From Brachionus koreanus (Eukaryota; Rotifera; Eurotatoria; Ploima; Brachionidae): a stretch of 33,630 nucleotides of DNA. The stretch's first letter is position 1. Every line of letters begins with the position of its first letter. Of the stretch, positions 32,216-33,630 are shown one piece after another. The stretch is from positions 1,127,693 to 1,161,322 of the forward strand of contig PJRA01000549.1 of assembly GCA_016987375.1 (NCBI GenBank), in the 5' to 3' direction. A program made the translations under genes and the position numbers. A model generated the notes under the pieces. That model saw only the letters and a program-made list of their open reading frames with translations. It searched no databases and had not been told where the DNA came from.

Positions 32216-32348
32216 AACGTCAATAACATTCTTCACCCCAGAAAGTCGGGATCTTTACGAATTAGCAAAATTATATTTATTAAAAATTGATAGCAAAAAG
32301 TAAAAACACTTGTTAAAATCTAAAATGAGAAAAAAAGTTTATTTAAAA

Positions 32349-32477
32349 AGTTTCAAATATTAATTGAATACAATTAAGTACTGTTGATTAATATATTATT
32401 AATGATATATTAAAAATGTTTTATAAGTTTCAAATATTAATAGAATACAATAGTTGTTTACTCTTAATAAATATATT
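32349..32477. repeat. Two direct copies of a roughly 50-bp AT-rich unit
   Basis: AGTTTCAAATATTAATTGAATACAA at 32349 and AGTTTCAAATATTAATAGAATACAA at 32426 start two similar units of about 50 bp, 77 bp apart. Confidence 0.7.
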
Positions 32478-32671
32478 TACATAAAAATTTAAGTTTTTCA
32501 ATGGGAGTTTCTAACTCTGAATTATTTAGAATACTCTTAATTTCATTATCATTATTTTTAAATTTAGCCTTTCTTTTTGAAATCATGCCATCTAAAGATT
32601 TTATGATTACTTGCAGCATTTTCAGTACGCATATCATCGACTAATTTATAAATTTTTGGATGACTATGCAT
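32464..32671 (-). pseudogene. Second MULE-type transposase C-terminal fragment
   Basis: The minus strand reads MHSHPKIYKLVDDMRTENA, then after a frame change KSLDGMISKRKAKFKNND and an ending PIEKLKFLCKYIY. This follows the pattern of MULE/FLYWCH transposase C-termini (HPxIWK...E block, RRxxY-like region, then a YLRGIA-like end). One frameshift, no N-terminus. It may be related to the fragment at 15934-16454, which covers a slightly earlier region. Confidence 0.5.
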
Positions 32672-32753
32672 TGTTTTCTTAAAAAAATATTTTATATTTT
32701 ATTGATTTCTTATTAATTTTCAATAGTTTGTAAAATTACTAAATATTCTAAAT

Positions 32754-33040
32754 CTCACGAATTTAGCCGAAAGGCGAATGAGAGGTGGTTTAGTTCAAAT
32801 GTTTAAAGTTAAAAGAAAAAAATTGATCACAAATGGCAATCTCTACTAATTTTTTTAAGCAGAAATACAAGTGGCCATCCATGCAAAATTAAAAGAGAAA
32901 TAATTAAAAATTGTGTCCAACGATACCACTTATTTACAAACCGTGTAGTCAATGGATGGAATAAGTTGGGAGTGGATGCAGTGGAAGCTCAAACTAGCGA
33001 TTTTTTAAAGCAGAAATAGATAAAATCTTTCATTAAGTTA
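32754..33040 (+). pseudogene. 3' fragment of a LINE related to the one at 13044-15854
   Basis: Translates in pieces as NLAERRMRGGLVQMFK, then after a stop and frame change GHPCKIKREIIKNC, YHLFTNRVVNGWNKLG and SDFLKQK. These align in order with RRLRGDLIQMFKLIN, REQIKNC, FHFFTNRVVNIWNDLP and LNIFKSKL in the large LINE. Diverged and broken; no ACT tail seen. Confidence 0.8.
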
Positions 33041-33119
33041 TTTGGACAAAGTCTGTTGTCAAATTTTTCTCATTTTATGCGTTCCAATAAACCACAGTAA
33101 AATAAGTCAATAATCTTAA

Positions 33120-33347
33120 CACTCAAAAACCGGAGGGGTCTTTTGAACCCCTTTTGTAAATTCCTTTATTTGTTTTTTATTCAATAAATTTAATAATTTT
33201 TTAAAATTTTTTTTTCAATCATATCTTAAATCAAAAACATTATAAAATTATTTTATTTTATTTTATAAAATAATTTTATTTTCATTGAAAAAAAGTATAA
33301 ATAAGATTCAAATAAAAGGATCAAGAAATTCATCCGGTCTTTGAGTG
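33120..33347. mobile_element. piggyBac-like MITE flanked by TTAA
   Basis: Terminal inverted repeats CACTCAAAAACCGGA (33120-33134) and TCCGGTCTTTGAGTG (33333-33347) match at 14 of 15 bases, and each is directly flanked by TTAA (33116-33119 and 33348-33351), the piggyBac target duplication. Inside the left end is a hairpin AGGGGT...ACCCCT, and in the centre an A/T palindrome (AAAATTATTTTAT and complement, about 33244-33278). At 228 bp it has no coding capacity and would need a transposase in trans. Confidence 0.85.
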
Positions 33348-33351
33348 TTAA

Positions 33352-33630
33352 TATCAATTCAGTGACAGCAGACTTGTGATTGAAGTTACTGATTAAATAT
33401 TTAATTATGGATAGAGTTTGACTTTAATTATACCATTCCTAATATTATATCGTGACCATATTTGAATAATCTAAATAAAACATAAGGCTCAACAAAATTA
33501 AGAATATAATTTTAATTTTAAAAGTTTTGAAATACAGTGGTGTTACGATATCTGTATTTTACTATTTTTTACGTAAAATTACCAAAGTAAAATTTAGTAA
33601 ATTTCCGGTTTTTTACGTAAATTTACTATA
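33352..33630. repeat. AT-rich end with nested ACGTAAA palindromes
   Basis: TTTTTTACGTAAA occurs at 33565 and 33609; TAGTAAATTT (33596-33605) is the exact reverse complement of AAATTTACTA (33619-33628). This looks like the end of a repeat cut by the window edge. No gene seen. Confidence 0.5.

Noticed and set aside
1..33630. CRISPR arrays, bacterial operons, insertion sequences or replication origins
   Set aside because: The window is clearly eukaryotic nuclear DNA with spliceosomal introns; no regularly spaced direct repeats of CRISPR type were seen.

Overview
The window is a very AT-rich nuclear segment of an animal genome with standard stop codons, small spliceosomal introns (mostly 50-73 bp, GT...AG) and many decayed transposons. 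A PACRG gene (cilium/axoneme) beside DOHH, a Cox23/CHCHD7-like gene and LIV-1 zinc transporters points to a ciliated invertebrate. The compact introns and AT content make a monogonont rotifer such as Brachionus my best guess, but that is inference only.

Layout. 243-315: tRNA-Val(AAC) on the minus strand. 447-3821: three plus-strand genes, namely a degenerate-RING/coiled-coil protein, a CHCHD7/Cox23-like twin CX9C protein in three exons, and a two-exon protein of unknown function. 5821-6732: single-exon deoxyhypusine hydroxylase on the minus strand. 7320-10000: transposon debris (Pif1/Helitron-type helicase, an unidentified broken gene, repeats). 10879-11751: PACRG in four exons. 12264-17776: mobile-element block with a tRNA-derived element, a CR1/L2/Jockey-like LINE, a broken MULE-type transposase, a second non-LTR reverse transcriptase and an 852-bp run of N. 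18457-30012: three LIV-1 (SLC39A/ZIP) genes in alternating orientation, A (-), B (+) and C (-), with a small secreted-protein gene between B and C. 31834-33630: fragments of a Gypsy-type element, a MULE, a LINE and a piggyBac-like MITE.

The ZIP cluster is the centre of interest. The three proteins share a plan: signal peptide, ectodomain with two spaced cysteines, membrane helices, a cytosolic His-rich loop, and the paired HNxxDG and HELPHEIGDF metal-site helices. Genes B and C, which face each other tail to tail, carry a 366-bp tract with no difference at any base, while adjoining exon sequence has diverged even at silent sites. That looks like recent gene conversion (or an assembly artefact) covering the metal-transport core. 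Gene B also has a 1.39-kb intron missing from A and C, filled with foldback and palindromic repeats.

Splice sites were read by eye from GT/AG, reading phase and comparison among paralogues. No RNA evidence or database search was available.
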